Shown here: in pieces, positions 26,165 through 33,824 of the stretch
Numbering within the stretch: the first letter of the stretch is position 1
Layout of the letters: every line of letters begins with the position of its first letter
Assembly (NCBI GenBank): GCA_016190375.1
Contig: JACPQR010000177.1
Coordinates: 1 to 55,844, forward strand
Length of the DNA: 55,844 nucleotides
Reading direction: 5' to 3'
Source of the DNA: Deltaproteobacteria bacterium
GTDB taxonomy: Bacteria; Myxococcota_A; Polyangia; JACPQR01
Made by a program: the position numbers and the translations under genes
The notes under the pieces: model-generated
Told to the model about the DNA's origin: nothing
Databases searched by the model: none
The model's input: the letters and a program-made list of their open reading frames with translations, nothing else

Positions 26165-28774
26165 ATGCTGCGCCCGTGTGTCCTCGCTTGCTCGTTCTTG
26201 TGCTGGTCCTGCGGCTCGGACGAGACCGAGCCTGGAGCGGATGCCGCCGCCGAAGCGGACGCCGGGGGCGACGCGGCGTCGGATGCCGGCGGTGACGCTG
26301 GCTCCGAGATCCCGCGCTGCGAGCCGCGCGGCGAGGTCGAGCGCGGCGATGACGGGCTCGCGGATCTCGCGCCCGCTCCCGGGCTCGCGCGCGCGGGTCG
26401 GATCGGACGGCAGGAGGACCTGGTGCCCGGACCGAAGCGGCGCGGCCGGGTCGGCGACTTCCTGATCGCGAACGAGCGCGTCGCGTTCGTGATCGAGGAC
26501 GGGCGCGCCTCGGACGGCTACGACCCGTTCGGCGGCGAGATCGCCGACGCTTCGCCGGTCGGCGCGGACGGGCAGCTCCTGCCGAGCCTCTGGGGCGACG
26601 TGCTCTGGGGGATGGGGCCGCGGATCATCGAGCCCGACTCGGTCGGGGTCGTCGCGGACGGGACGGACGGCGGGCCTGCGATCGTCCGCGTCGTCGGGCC
26701 GTTCGCGGACGTCCCGTTCATCAAGGACCTGGCCGCCACGTTCATCCCGCTGTACCTCGACCTGGACGGGGCGCTCGACTTCGTCCTTGCGCCGGGCTCG
26801 GACACGCTGGAGATGCGGCTGCATCTGTGGAACCGGGCCGCGCGGCGCGAGTACGTCGACCTCGGGATCCATCTGTTCCTGATGGGAGACGGGATCGAGC
26901 CGTGGGTCCCGGGCGCCGGGTTCGACGCGAACGAGCTGCCTGATAGGTTCCCGGCGCTGGCGTTCGCCGGCCCGTCGGCCGACGTGGCCTACGGAGTGCG
27001 TCCGGCCGGCGGTTTCGAGTACATCTTCGAGGTCTCGACCGCGACGGTGCTTCGCGGCGCGCCGTTCTTCCTCGAGGCCTGCGCCGAGCTCGACGTCGGC
27101 GTGACCGACGTGTCCGTCGGCCGCTCGATCGACGACGTCGAGCGCGCCCGCCGGCTGCTCGAGGGCGCCGGCGCCGACTTTGCGATCCGCGGCACCGTCG
27201 TGGACCCGTCGGGCGACCCCGTCGACGGCGCGCGCGTGCACCTGACGAGCGCGGACGGCACGACGCACGTGACGACGGCGAAGACGGAGGCCGGCGGCAC
27301 GTTCGCGCTGCACGCGCTGCCCGGCACGTACGCGCTGTGGGCGTTCGGCAGCGGGCCCGGCGCCCCTCCGCTCGACGTCGAGGTGAGCGACGCCGACGTC
27401 GAGCTGCCCGACCCTGTCGCTCTCGGCGAGCTCGGGATCCTCGAGGTGCGGATCACGGACGCCGTGGGCGCGCCCTTGCCGGGCAAGGTGATCCTGCGCC
27501 GGGAGGGCCTGGCCCGGCCGGATCCGATGTTCGGCGAGGAGCCGATGCCGGGGGACTTCGTCGGCCTCTCGTTCGCCGCGCACGGGACGGCGACGTTCCA
27601 CCTGGACCCCGGGCGCTACGAGGTCACCGCCGGGCGGGGCTTCGAGTACGAGGTCGCCACCCTCGAGGTCGAGGTCGATGCCGGCGAGACGACCACGGTC
27701 ACGCAGGCGCTCGACCGAGTCATCGACACGGCAGACTGGATGTCCGCCGATTTCCACCTGCACTCGTTCTGGAGCCCCGACTCGAGCGACCCGCTCGCCC
27801 TCAAGGTCCGGGCGTCCGCGGCCGAAGGCCTCGAGATCCCGGTCTCGACGGAGCACGAGTGGATCGCAGACTTCCACCCCACGGTGGTCGAGGAGGGGCT
27901 CGAAGCGGTCGTGCACGGGATGAGCGGTGAAGAGATCACGACGTTCTCGTACGGGCACTTCCAGGCCTACCCCGCCACGCCGCGCCCCGAGGCCCCCAAC
28001 AACGGCGCGTTCGAGTGGGTCGACCGCACCGCGGCCGAGATCGCCGCGCAGGTCCGGCAGGACCCGGCGAGTCCGGTCTTCCAGGTCAACCACCCGCGAT
28101 CCGCGTCGATCCAGGGCTACTTCACCGCGGTGGGCTTCGACGCCGCGACCGGCGCCGTCGACGACGTCGCGAACTGGATGACCGACTTCGATGCCGTCGA
28201 GGTCGTCAACGGGTCGAGCTTCGAGGCCAACCTCGACGGCACCGTGCAGGACTGGTTCCGCCTCGTCGAGATGGGCGTCCGACCCACGGCGACGGGCAAC
28301 AGCGACTCGCACGGCGCGACCACGAGCGAGGTCGGCTACCCGCGCACGTACGTGCTGCTCGGCGTGGACGATCCGCGGCTAGTCACTCCCACCGCGGTCG
28401 CGGACGCGATCCGGAGCGGCCGCGCCGTGGTGTCCGGAGGCGCCTTCCTGACCGTCACCGACGCGGACGGCCGGCAGGCCGTGGGCGAGACGCTCGCGGC
28501 GAATCCCGGCGAGCCGACGCCGCTGCATGTGACGGTGCAGGCGCCGAGCTGGGTCGAGCTGTCACGCTTGCGCGTCTACGTGAGCGGCGTCGAGGCTCAG
28601 GTCCTCGACCTGTCGGGCGAGGAGCCGGTGCGCTTCGACGAAGACGTCGAGGTGGTGACCGATCTCGACGGCTGGGTCGTCTTCGCCGCGGCCGGCGACG
28701 CCCCGCTCGGGCCGATCGCGGACCGCCGCGTGCCGTTCGGCTTCACGAACCCGGTGTACCTCGACGTGCCCTGA
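26165..28774 (+). CDS. PHP/CehA-McbA-type metallohydrolase lipoprotein
   Basis: Protein of 869 residues with signal and lipobox (LCWSC), an Asp/Ala-rich linker, a large N-terminal beta domain, a carboxypeptidase-regulatory-like (CarboxypepD_reg) module (DFAIRGTVVDPSGDPVDGARV, about 340-420) and a PHP-type catalytic domain. Metal motifs are ADFHLHSFWSPDS (about 528), STEHEW (about 565), QVNHPRSASIQG (about 640) and TGNSDSHG (about 711). This is the CehA/McbA family arrangement; known members hydrolyse esters, but the substrate here is unknown. AAGGAG precedes ATG 26165. The gene is bracketed by the 78-bp direct repeats, suggesting it was inserted between larE and the kinase gene. Confidence 0.8.
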   Translation: MLRPCVLACSFLCWSCGSDETEPGADAAAEADAGGDAASDAGGDAGSEIPRCEPRGEVERGDDGLADLAPAPGLARAGRIGRQEDLVPGPKRRGRVGDFLIANERVAFVIEDGRASDGYDPFGGEIADASPVGADGQLLPSLWGDVLWGMGPRIIEPDSVGVVADGTDGGPAIVRVVGPFADVPFIKDLAATFIPLYLDLDGALDFVLAPGSDTLEMRLHLWNRAARREYVDLGIHLFLMGDGIEPWVPGAGFDANELPDRFPALAFAGPSADVAYGVRPAGGFEYIFEVSTATVLRGAPFFLEACAELDVGVTDVSVGRSIDDVERARRLLEGAGADFAIRGTVVDPSGDPVDGARVHLTSADGTTHVTTAKTEAGGTFALHALPGTYALWAFGSGPGAPPLDVEVSDADVELPDPVALGELGILEVRITDAVGAPLPGKVILRREGLARPDPMFGEEPMPGDFVGLSFAAHGTATFHLDPGRYEVTAGRGFEYEVATLEVEVDAGETTTVTQALDRVIDTADWMSADFHLHSFWSPDSSDPLALKVRASAAEGLEIPVSTEHEWIADFHPTVVEEGLEAVVHGMSGEEITTFSYGHFQAYPATPRPEAPNNGAFEWVDRTAAEIAAQVRQDPASPVFQVNHPRSASIQGYFTAVGFDAATGAVDDVANWMTDFDAVEVVNGSSFEANLDGTVQDWFRLVEMGVRPTATGNSDSHGATTSEVGYPRTYVLLGVDDPRLVTPTAVADAIRSGRAVVSGGAFLTVTDADGRQAVGETLAANPGEPTPLHVTVQAPSWVELSRLRVYVSGVEAQVLDLSGEEPVRFDEDVEVVTDLDGWVVFAAAGDAPLGPIADRRVPFGFTNPVYLDVP

Positions 28775-28788
28775 CGTTGACGGCGAGA

Positions 28789-28866
28789 GGACGGGAAGCC
28801 TCAGCGAGCTGCTCCCGCTCCGGATCCCGCGGAAGCCGGCCGTCGATCCAGCCTCGCGATGATCCG
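28789..28866 (+). repeat. Direct repeat copy 2
   Basis: Second copy of the larE 3' end. In the plus direction it still reads TGSLSELLPLRIPRK ... DPASR-stop like the LarE C-terminus, but has no upstream coding part. In the minus direction it is the functional C-terminus and stop (28801-28803) of the Fam20-like kinase gene. Confidence 0.85.
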
Positions 28867-29850
28867 ATCGCGCCGCTCCATCACTCCATCGATCTGGGCC
28901 TGTCCGTAGCCGACGGCCTCGAGCTCTGTGGCGACGGCGGAACGAGACAGGGCCCGCAGCGCCGCGACGAAGCGCTCCGATGGGGCGGCCGCACGATCGA
29001 GCACCGCGTCCATGCGCGACCTGCGCTCCGGCCCGATCGGGCCGAACGCCGCCGCATTGTCGATGAGCACCAGTTCCTTGCCGGTTGCGTCCTGAAAGAC
29101 GTTTCCGCCGCTCCAGCGATCCCAGTTCCCAGCCAGCTCGTCGAAGAAGATCATCTCCGAAAGCTCGCGGGCGAGCGGATGTGCCGGGACGTCGGCAGGG
29201 CGGATGTCGAGCGGTCGAATGCCGTCGACCCAGAGGATGGCTGCTCCCCGAACGGCGCCGGTCCCGGTCTGCCGCAGCTCACGGCCGAGGCGCTCGCGGA
29301 ATTCGACGTCGTCGCCCGCGGCGGCGACCAGCACGGCACCCTGGACGCTGCGCTCGCAGGACGGTGGCACCCTTCCGTAGGCGAGGAGCTCGCTCAGCCG
29401 GTACGCGGCCAGCTCGGCTCGGAAGCGGCTGAAGCCCGCAAGCTGGTCAGGCTTGAACGCCGCCCTTCCGCCGCCTGCGAGCCTGATCTTGAAGGTGATG
29501 CTCGAACCTCCGCGGTTCCGTGACACGGTGCCGACGGCCCCTGAGCAGAGCCACGCCGGCACCGGCCAGCGGCCGGTGCCCGCAACGGGGTCGCGGCCCG
29601 CTACGCCAGGCGGGATGTCGTTCGGCGCTCGCTCCAGGGTCGTCGCGGGCCCTGGCGGCGTGGCCCCGACAGGCGCGGGCACGGCCGCGGCCGGCGGCGG
29701 GATCGGAGTCCACGCCGGCGTACCTGATCGGCCGTCGCCGCCGTCGCAGCTCCAGCTTGCGAGGACGAGGGCGCCCGCGAGGTAGGCGGTCCACCTCTGC
29801 CTCTGCGCGGCCGGGTTTGTCGCGCGGCCCCGGGTATCGAGGCCACGCAA
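28801..29850 (-). CDS. Exported Fam20/four-jointed-like kinase (lipoprotein)
   Basis: Protein of about 349 residues. The start is uncertain; TTG 29850 gives a basic N-terminus then YLAGALVLASWSC, a signal with lipobox. A Pro/Ala-rich linker follows, then a domain with FKPDQ (candidate ATP-binding Lys), FRAELAAYRLSELLAYGRVPP, FDELAGNWDRWSGGN and LVLIDNAAAF. The combination 'E-x-x-A-Y-r-L-s', 'D-x-L-x-G-N-x-D-R' and 'l-i-D-N' is the pattern of Fam20/four-jointed/HipA-like atypical kinases. An extracytoplasmic kinase is therefore predicted; targets are unknown. Its last 21 codons lie in the direct repeat shared with larE. Confidence 0.6.
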   Translation of the reverse strand: MRGLDTRGRATNPAAQRQRWTAYLAGALVLASWSCDGGDGRSGTPAWTPIPPPAAAVPAPVGATPPGPATTLERAPNDIPPGVAGRDPVAGTGRWPVPAWLCSGAVGTVSRNRGGSSITFKIRLAGGGRAAFKPDQLAGFSRFRAELAAYRLSELLAYGRVPPSCERSVQGAVLVAAAGDDVEFRERLGRELRQTGTGAVRGAAILWVDGIRPLDIRPADVPAHPLARELSEMIFFDELAGNWDRWSGGNVFQDATGKELVLIDNAAAFGPIGPERRSRMDAVLDRAAAPSERFVAALRALSRSAVATELEAVGYGQAQIDGVMERRDRIIARLDRRPASAGSGAGAAR

Positions 29851-29890
29851 CGCCAGAGGCCACCGGAAGGCGGAGACCCGGCGTCGCCGT

Positions 29891-30058
29891 GGACGTCGAC
29901 CTTGACTTTGACGTCGACCTTGACGGCGACTTGTACGTGGACCTGGACCGTCCCCTGTTGACGCAGGCCGGGTCGGGTCGGCGCGAATCGGCCACGTCCA
30001 CGTCGTCGTCCACGTCAAGGTCCACGACCACGTCGACGTCGACGCCGACGTGCGGCGG
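29891..30058. repeat. GTCGAC/GTGGAC hexamer inverted repeat
   Basis: The left arm (29891-29955) is made of GACGTCGACCTTGAC-type hexamers and the right arm (29993-30058) is their approximate reverse complement, with about 40 bp between. It lies between the divergent kinase and AMMECR1 genes. The right arm aligns to the array at 92-143. The antisense reading VDVDVVVDLDVDDDVDV is low complexity and I do not consider it a gene. Confidence 0.6.
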
Positions 30059-30123
30059 CGCCCCGGAACGTGCAACGCACCCAGCACGGCCCGGCAGTGT
30101 AGCCCGCCGCCTCGCGGCTGTGT

Positions 30124-30129
30124 TACCGT
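30124..30129 (+). promoter_or_regulatory. putative -10 (TACCGT) of the AMMECR1 gene
   Basis: TACCGT ends 7 nt before GTG 30137, supporting that start over GTG 30128; no SD. Confidence 0.35.
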
Positions 30130-30136
30130 GGCGCTC

Positions 30137-30673
30137 GTGGAGCCGGCCCAGCAGAGGGCGCTGCTCTCGGTCGCCCGGCGCGCACTCGCGGCGCACCTCG
30201 GTCGCGGCTGGGGGGCACCCGACCCGTACGAGACCCATCCGGAGCTGACGCGACCGTCGGGCGCGTTCGTCTCGCTGCACCGCGGACACGACCTCCGCGG
30301 CTGCATCGGGACCTTCGAGTCCGGCCGGCCGCTGGTCGAGACGGTTCGCTCCATGGCGGTGTCTGCTGCGACCCGCGATCCGCGCTTCCCGCCCGTCGGC
30401 GCCGACGAGCTCGACGACCTCACGATCGAGATCTCCGTGCTCGGAGCCACGCGACCCGCGCAGCCGTCGGAGGTGGAGGTTGGACGCCATGGCCTGTGCG
30501 TGAGCCGCGATCGTTTTCGAGGCGTCCTCCTGCCCCAGGTCGCCCGAGAGAACCGGTGGACCGCGCAGGAGTTCCTCATGCACACCTGCCGCAAGGCGGG
30601 CCTGTGGGAACACGCGTGGCAGGATCCGCAGACCGTGGTCGAGGTCTTCGAGGCGGAGGTCTTCTCGGAGTAG
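30137..30673 (+). CDS. amrA: AMMECR1-domain protein (AmmeMemoRadiSam system protein A)
   Basis: Protein of 178 residues that is almost entirely one AMMECR1 domain: PSGAFVSLHRGHDLRGCIG, with the conserved LRGCIG; MAVSAATRDPRFPPV; IEISVLG; VGRHGLCVSRDRFRGVLLPQ; EFLMHTCRKAGL. Family members often sit beside MEMO and radical-SAM partners; neither is visible here. The biochemical role is not established. GTG 30137 is chosen from the TACCGT spacing; GTG 30128 would add three residues. It is convergent with a tiny lipoprotein gene at 30680. Confidence 0.9.
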   Translation: MEPAQQRALLSVARRALAAHLGRGWGAPDPYETHPELTRPSGAFVSLHRGHDLRGCIGTFESGRPLVETVRSMAVSAATRDPRFPPVGADELDDLTIEISVLGATRPAQPSEVEVGRHGLCVSRDRFRGVLLPQVARENRWTAQEFLMHTCRKAGLWEHAWQDPQTVVEVFEAEVFSE

Positions 30674-30679
30674 GCGCTC

Positions 30680-30976
30680 TCAGCGGCTCCCGCCGTCGGC
30701 GCCTGCGTCCGTCGCGGGAGCGCATGCCCAGACTCCCTCGCCCGGCCCCGCATCACTGGCGACGGAGAGGCTGAACCGCTCGCAGGCGAAGCCGTCCGGG
30801 CAGGAGCCCGCACCGTCGCACTCCACCGTGCAGATCTTCTCGCCGCCCGTGTCGACGCACAGCCCGGTCGAACACTCCGTGGCGCTCGCGCACGCCCCCC
30901 CGATCGAGTCTTCCGAATCGGAGCGGCAGCTTCCCAGAAGTAGAATCGGAACGAGGACGAAGAGCTTCGCTCTCAG
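30680..30976 (-). CDS. Small Cys-rich lipoprotein, probable CTG start
   Basis: Open frame of 98 codons ending TGA 30680-30682. It encodes a good signal and lipobox (KLFVLVPILLLGSC) followed by a disulfide-type domain (GGACASATECSTGLC, CDGAGSCPDGFAC, WAC) and an Ala/Asp-rich tail. No ATG, GTG or TTG occurs in frame upstream of the signal. The only NTG codon is CTG at 30976, which overlaps the rplS stop as CTGA, mirroring an ATGA coupling. Either it starts at CTG or it is a decayed gene. It belongs at the end of the rpsP-rplS operon by position only. Confidence 0.55.
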   Translation of the reverse strand: MRAKLFVLVPILLLGSCRSDSEDSIGGACASATECSTGLCVDTGGEKICTVECDGAGSCPDGFACERFSLSVASDAGPGEGVWACAPATDAGADGGSR

Positions 30977-31359
30977 GGCTCCGAACCCTCGTTCGGGACC
31001 GCAACCGCCGTCTTCTCGCGGATGCGCGCCGCCTTGCCTTTCAGGTCGCGCAGGTAGTAGAGGCGCGAGCGGCGCACGTGACCGTGCGAGCCGACCTCGA
31101 GCTTCTCGATGCGTGGCGAATGGAGCAAGAAGACGCGCTCCACCCCGACGCCGTAGGAGACCTTCCGGACGGTGAACGTCGATCGGGCGCCGGCACGCTG
31201 GCGGCGGATCACGACACCGTGGAAGACCTGGACGCGCTCCTTGTCGCCCTCGCGGATCTGGTAGTGAACGCGCACCGCATCACCGATTCGAAACTCCGGG
31301 GTCTTGTCCCTGAGCTGGGTCTTCTCGATGCTGGCCATCTTCGGCGACATGCGAGCCAT
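30973..31359 (-). CDS. rplS: 50S ribosomal protein L19
   Basis: Protein of 128 residues. Diagnostic stretches are FRIGDAVRVHYQIREGDKER, VQVFHGVVIRRQ, FTVRKVSYGVGVERVFLLHSP and VRRSRLYYLRDLKGKAARI. L19 sits at the 30S-50S interface. Slightly long C-terminal tail (TAVAVPNEGSEP). ATG 31359 has AAGGAAA upstream. It is the last conserved gene of the rpsP-khpA-rimM-trmD-SPOUT-rplS cluster, 68 bp after the SPOUT gene. Confidence 0.97.
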   Translation of the reverse strand: MARMSPKMASIEKTQLRDKTPEFRIGDAVRVHYQIREGDKERVQVFHGVVIRRQRAGARSTFTVRKVSYGVGVERVFLLHSPRIEKLEVGSHGHVRRSRLYYLRDLKGKAARIREKTAVAVPNEGSEP

Positions 31360-31427
31360 GTTTCCTTCCCCTGGTTCGGGCGACAGTTCGCGGAGGGGCC
31401 ATCTTCAAGCACCTTTTCCGACGGAAG

Positions 31428-31982
31428 TCAAACGGAGAGAAGACGATCGAGGACCACGGCCGCCGCAGCCCGGACCGACAGGTGGTTGTAGTCCGACGCT
31501 CCGCGGATGGGGGGCAACAGGTCGTCCGCTCGCCGGATCACCTCGTCCGCCAGCCCCCAGCCCGTGCCAAGGAGGATCAGCCACGGGCGGTGGTCCTCCC
31601 GGAGCGCACGGCGGGCGTCCTCGAAGGAAAGAGTCGCACGCGGCATGGCGCGCGCGGCGGTCGCGACGAGGTGCGGGGCGTCGCCGCAGTCGCCCCGAAT
31701 GTCCTCGATCGCGGCGTCGAGGTTCGGCGCGATCGCGACGATCGACAGGGCGTCGCCACGCTCCGGAATCCGCGCCGCGCTGGCACCCGTCCTCCAGTGG
31801 GCGACGATCCGCTCGACGAGCTGGCGCTGCGCCTGGATGGGCGTCACGACGAAGTAGCGACGAACGCCATACGTCCGCCCCGCCCTCGCGAGATCGTGGA
31901 TGTCGAGGTTCGTGACGGCGGTGGTCACGACCTCACCGGACCGATCGAGGACGGGGTAGTGAACCAGCGCCAGGTAGATCAT
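31428..31982 (-). CDS. TrmD-associated SPOUT RNA methyltransferase
   Basis: Protein of 184 residues. The N-terminus (IYLALVHYPVLDRSGEVVTTAVTNLDIHDLARAG, read in parts) and PWLILLGTGWGLADEVI with RGASDYNHLSVRAAAAVVLDRL form the trefoil-knot SAM site of the stand-alone SPOUT family (COG4752 type) that is frequently linked to trmD and rplS. The substrate is unproven, probably tRNA or rRNA. Its ATG overlaps the trmD stop (ATGA), so it is translationally coupled; two strong hairpins lie in the mRNA just upstream. Confidence 0.85.
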   Translation of the reverse strand: MIYLALVHYPVLDRSGEVVTTAVTNLDIHDLARAGRTYGVRRYFVVTPIQAQRQLVERIVAHWRTGASAARIPERGDALSIVAIAPNLDAAIEDIRGDCGDAPHLVATAARAMPRATLSFEDARRALREDHRPWLILLGTGWGLADEVIRRADDLLPPIRGASDYNHLSVRAAAAVVLDRLLSV

Positions 31983-32758
31983 CGCGCCTGGTCCCCCTTC
32001 GGGGACTTCGCGGCGTCGTCCCCCTTCGGGGACTTCGCGGCGTCGTCGCTCTCGGCGAGCAGCGCCCGATCCTCGTCCGTCAGCGCCACGCTTTCGAACA
32101 GGTCGGGCCGCAGCCGCCGCGTCAGCTCGAGCGAGCTCCTCCGCCGCCAGCGACGGATCCGCTCGTGATCGCCCGAGAGGAGCACGTCGGGGACGCGAGC
32201 CCCGCGGAAGGCCGAGGGCCTCGAGTACTGCGGAAACTCCAGGAGGGCCTCGGCGCCGAACGACTCCTCGACCGCGGAGGCCTCGTTGCCGAGGACTTCC
32301 GGAACCAGGCGGCAGACGGCCTCGACGATCGCCATGGCCGCGACCTCGCCCCCCGCCAGGACGAAGTCGCCGAGCGACACCTCCTCGTCCACGTACCCGC
32401 GCACCCGCTCGTCGACGCCCTCGTAGCGGCCGCAGACCAGTGCCAGCTCGTTTCCGACGGCCCAGCGGCGCGCGTCACCCTGCGAGAAGGGCTTGCCACG
32501 GGGGCTCAGAAGGACCCGCGGACGGGCTTCGCCCGGCAACGACTCGAGAGCGCGGACGATCGGCTCGACGAGCATCACCATGCCGGCTCCGCCCCCGTAG
32601 GGCGCGTCGTCGGTGGTCCTGTGCCGTGACTTCGTGAAGTCCCTGACCTGCACGAGACGCACCTCGACGCGGCCAGCCTTGATTGCCTTTCCGAGGAGGC
32701 TCGCGTCGAGGAAGGAATCGAAGATCTCGGGGAAGACCGTGAGGACGTGGAATCGCAA
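31979..32758 (-). CDS. trmD: tRNA (guanine-37-N1)-methyltransferase
   Basis: Protein of 259 residues. Typical TrmD motifs are FHVLTVFPEIFDSF, DDAPYGGGAGMVM, LSPRGKPFSQ, CGRYEGVDERV and EEVSLGDFVLAGGE..LVPEVLGN. It methylates G37 of tRNAs at the N1 position, preventing +1 frameshifts, using SAM bound in a trefoil knot. The C-terminal end is unusual: a tandem DDAAKSPKG DDAAKSPKG tail created by a perfect 27-bp duplication. ATG 32758 follows rimM by 12 nt. Confidence 0.96.
   Translation of the reverse strand: MRFHVLTVFPEIFDSFLDASLLGKAIKAGRVEVRLVQVRDFTKSRHRTTDDAPYGGGAGMVMLVEPIVRALESLPGEARPRVLLSPRGKPFSQGDARRWAVGNELALVCGRYEGVDERVRGYVDEEVSLGDFVLAGGEVAAMAIVEAVCRLVPEVLGNEASAVEESFGAEALLEFPQYSRPSAFRGARVPDVLLSGDHERIRRWRRRSSLELTRRLRPDLFESVALTDEDRALLAESDDAAKSPKGDDAAKSPKGDQAR
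31991..32044 (-). repeat. Perfect 27-bp tandem duplication with two RNA hairpins
   Basis: Two identical 27-bp units (31991-32017, 32018-32044). Each contains GTCCCC-CTTC-GGGGAC, so the trmD mRNA would carry two successive 6-bp GC hairpins with GAAG loops, ending about 10 nt before the ATG of the SPOUT gene. Confidence 0.85.
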
Positions 32759-32770
32759 AGCGGCGGAACC

Positions 32771-33271
32771 CTAGCACGGTCGGGATTTCGCCCAAAACTC
32801 CTCCCAGCCGGGGAGCTCCTCGAGGCCCTGGAGGCGGATCGTCCGACCCTGGAGGTCCACGCTCCCGACGAAGGCCTCTGCGAACGGCACCTCGAGACGC
32901 CGGTCACCGGAACCGATCACCACCGTGGCGTGCGCAGCGGTCTCGACCACCTCGACGACCTGGCCGATCTCGACCCCGTCGGGACCGATCGCTCGAAGGC
33001 CAGTCAGGTCGTGGAAGTAGAACTCGCCCTCCTCGGTCTCCGGAAGGTCCTCGCGCATGACCTCGACGATCGCGCCTCGAAGCGCGTCGGCCGAAACGCG
33101 ATCGTCGCAGCCGGCGAGCCGGAGCAAGATCGCGTCCCGCTCCCTTCGAGCGCCACGTACGCTCCGGAGCTCGCCCGACAGCCGCACGCGCCGAGCGGAC
33201 AGCAGGACCTGGCTCTGCAGGTTGAACAGACGGATGCGCAGCTCGCCTGCCAGTCCGTGCGGGCGCGCCAC
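32771..33271 (-). CDS. rimM: Ribosome maturation factor RimM
   Basis: Protein of 166 residues from GTG 33271 with RPHGLAGELRIRLFN at the N-terminus, LRGAIVEVMREDLPETEEGEFYFHDLTGL in the PRC-barrel region (read in parts) and GWEEFWAK at the end. It assists 30S head maturation by binding S19. The first beta strand of the family (vGrivrpHG) would require extension upstream; the in-frame codons before GTG include CTG 33286 (LGVGVVARPHG) and ATT near 33324 but no ATG or TTG. The true start may therefore be non-canonical. It lies between the KH gene and trmD. Confidence 0.93.
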   Translation of the reverse strand: MARPHGLAGELRIRLFNLQSQVLLSARRVRLSGELRSVRGARRERDAILLRLAGCDDRVSADALRGAIVEVMREDLPETEEGEFYFHDLTGLRAIGPDGVEIGQVVEVVETAAHATVVIGSGDRRLEVPFAEAFVGSVDLQGRTIRLQGLEELPGWEEFWAKSRPC

Positions 33272-33299
33272 GACGCCGACTCCCAGCCAGCGCGCGCCG

Positions 33300-33542
33300 T
33301 CAGCCGACGATCTCGAGGTGCGAATGTTTCCCCAGCTTCGTGGACGAGGCGGCCAGGAGCAGCCGCAGGGCGCGCGCCATCCGGCCCTGCCTCCCGATCA
33401 CCTTGCCGAGGTCGTTCCGCGCGACCCTGAGCTCGATGACGGTGGTCTGATCCTGTTCGGACGATGTGACCGAGACGGCGCCGGGCTCGTCCACGAGGGC
33501 CCGGGCGACGTGAAGAACGAGCTCCTCGAGCTGTCGTTCCAT
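33300..33542 (-). CDS. khpA: KH-domain RNA-binding protein KhpA
   Basis: Protein of 80 residues from ATG 33542, a single KH domain with the GxxG loop in NDLGKVIGRQGRMARALRLL. It is the usual partner between rpsP and rimM (KhpA/YlqC). It binds RNA, often with KhpB, and affects ribosome or sRNA function. It starts 1 nt after the rpsP stop codon, so translation is coupled. Confidence 0.93.
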   Translation of the reverse strand: MERQLEELVLHVARALVDEPGAVSVTSSEQDQTTVIELRVARNDLGKVIGRQGRMARALRLLLAASSTKLGKHSHLEIVG

Positions 33543-33543
33543 G

Positions 33544-33804
33544 CTAGCTGGTCGGTGCGACCTGGCGCGCGGCGTGGCGCTTCGCGATCTGCTGCACGGT
33601 CTCGCTCGGTCGGGCGCCCTTGCCCAGCCAGTACTCGAGCCGTGCCGTATCGAGCTCGATGGCCTCCGGAGTGCGCCGGGGGTCGTAGGTCCCGAGCCTC
33701 TCGATGAACCTGCCGTCGCGCTTCTTGCGCTGGTCGGCGACGACGATGCGGTAGTAGGGCGCCTTGGAGGTGCCCAGGCGTGAAAGACGAACCGTGACTG
33801 CCAT
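33544..33804 (-). CDS. rpsP: 30S ribosomal protein S16
   Basis: Protein of 86 residues: AVTVRLSRLGTSKAPYYRIV, then VADQRKKRDGRFIERLGTYDP, then EYWLGKGARPSETVQQIAKR. First gene of the operon. ATG 33804 has CGGAGA 10 nt upstream. The leader contains a 5' hairpin (33825-33842) directly after an extended -10 promoter. Confidence 0.97.
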   Translation of the reverse strand: MAVTVRLSRLGTSKAPYYRIVVADQRKKRDGRFIERLGTYDPRRTPEAIELDTARLEYWLGKGARPSETVQQIAKRHAARQVAPTS

Positions 33805-33824
33805 GATCGATGATTCTCCGCTCT

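Noticed and set aside
25249..28774. larE and the PHP gene as one operon
   Set aside because: 79-bp gap, separate signal region with its own SD, and the repeat boundary between them indicate independent origin.
29891..30058. Open frames encoding VDVDVVVDLDVDDDVDV
   Set aside because: Low-complexity translation of a hexamer repeat, with no start signal or domain.
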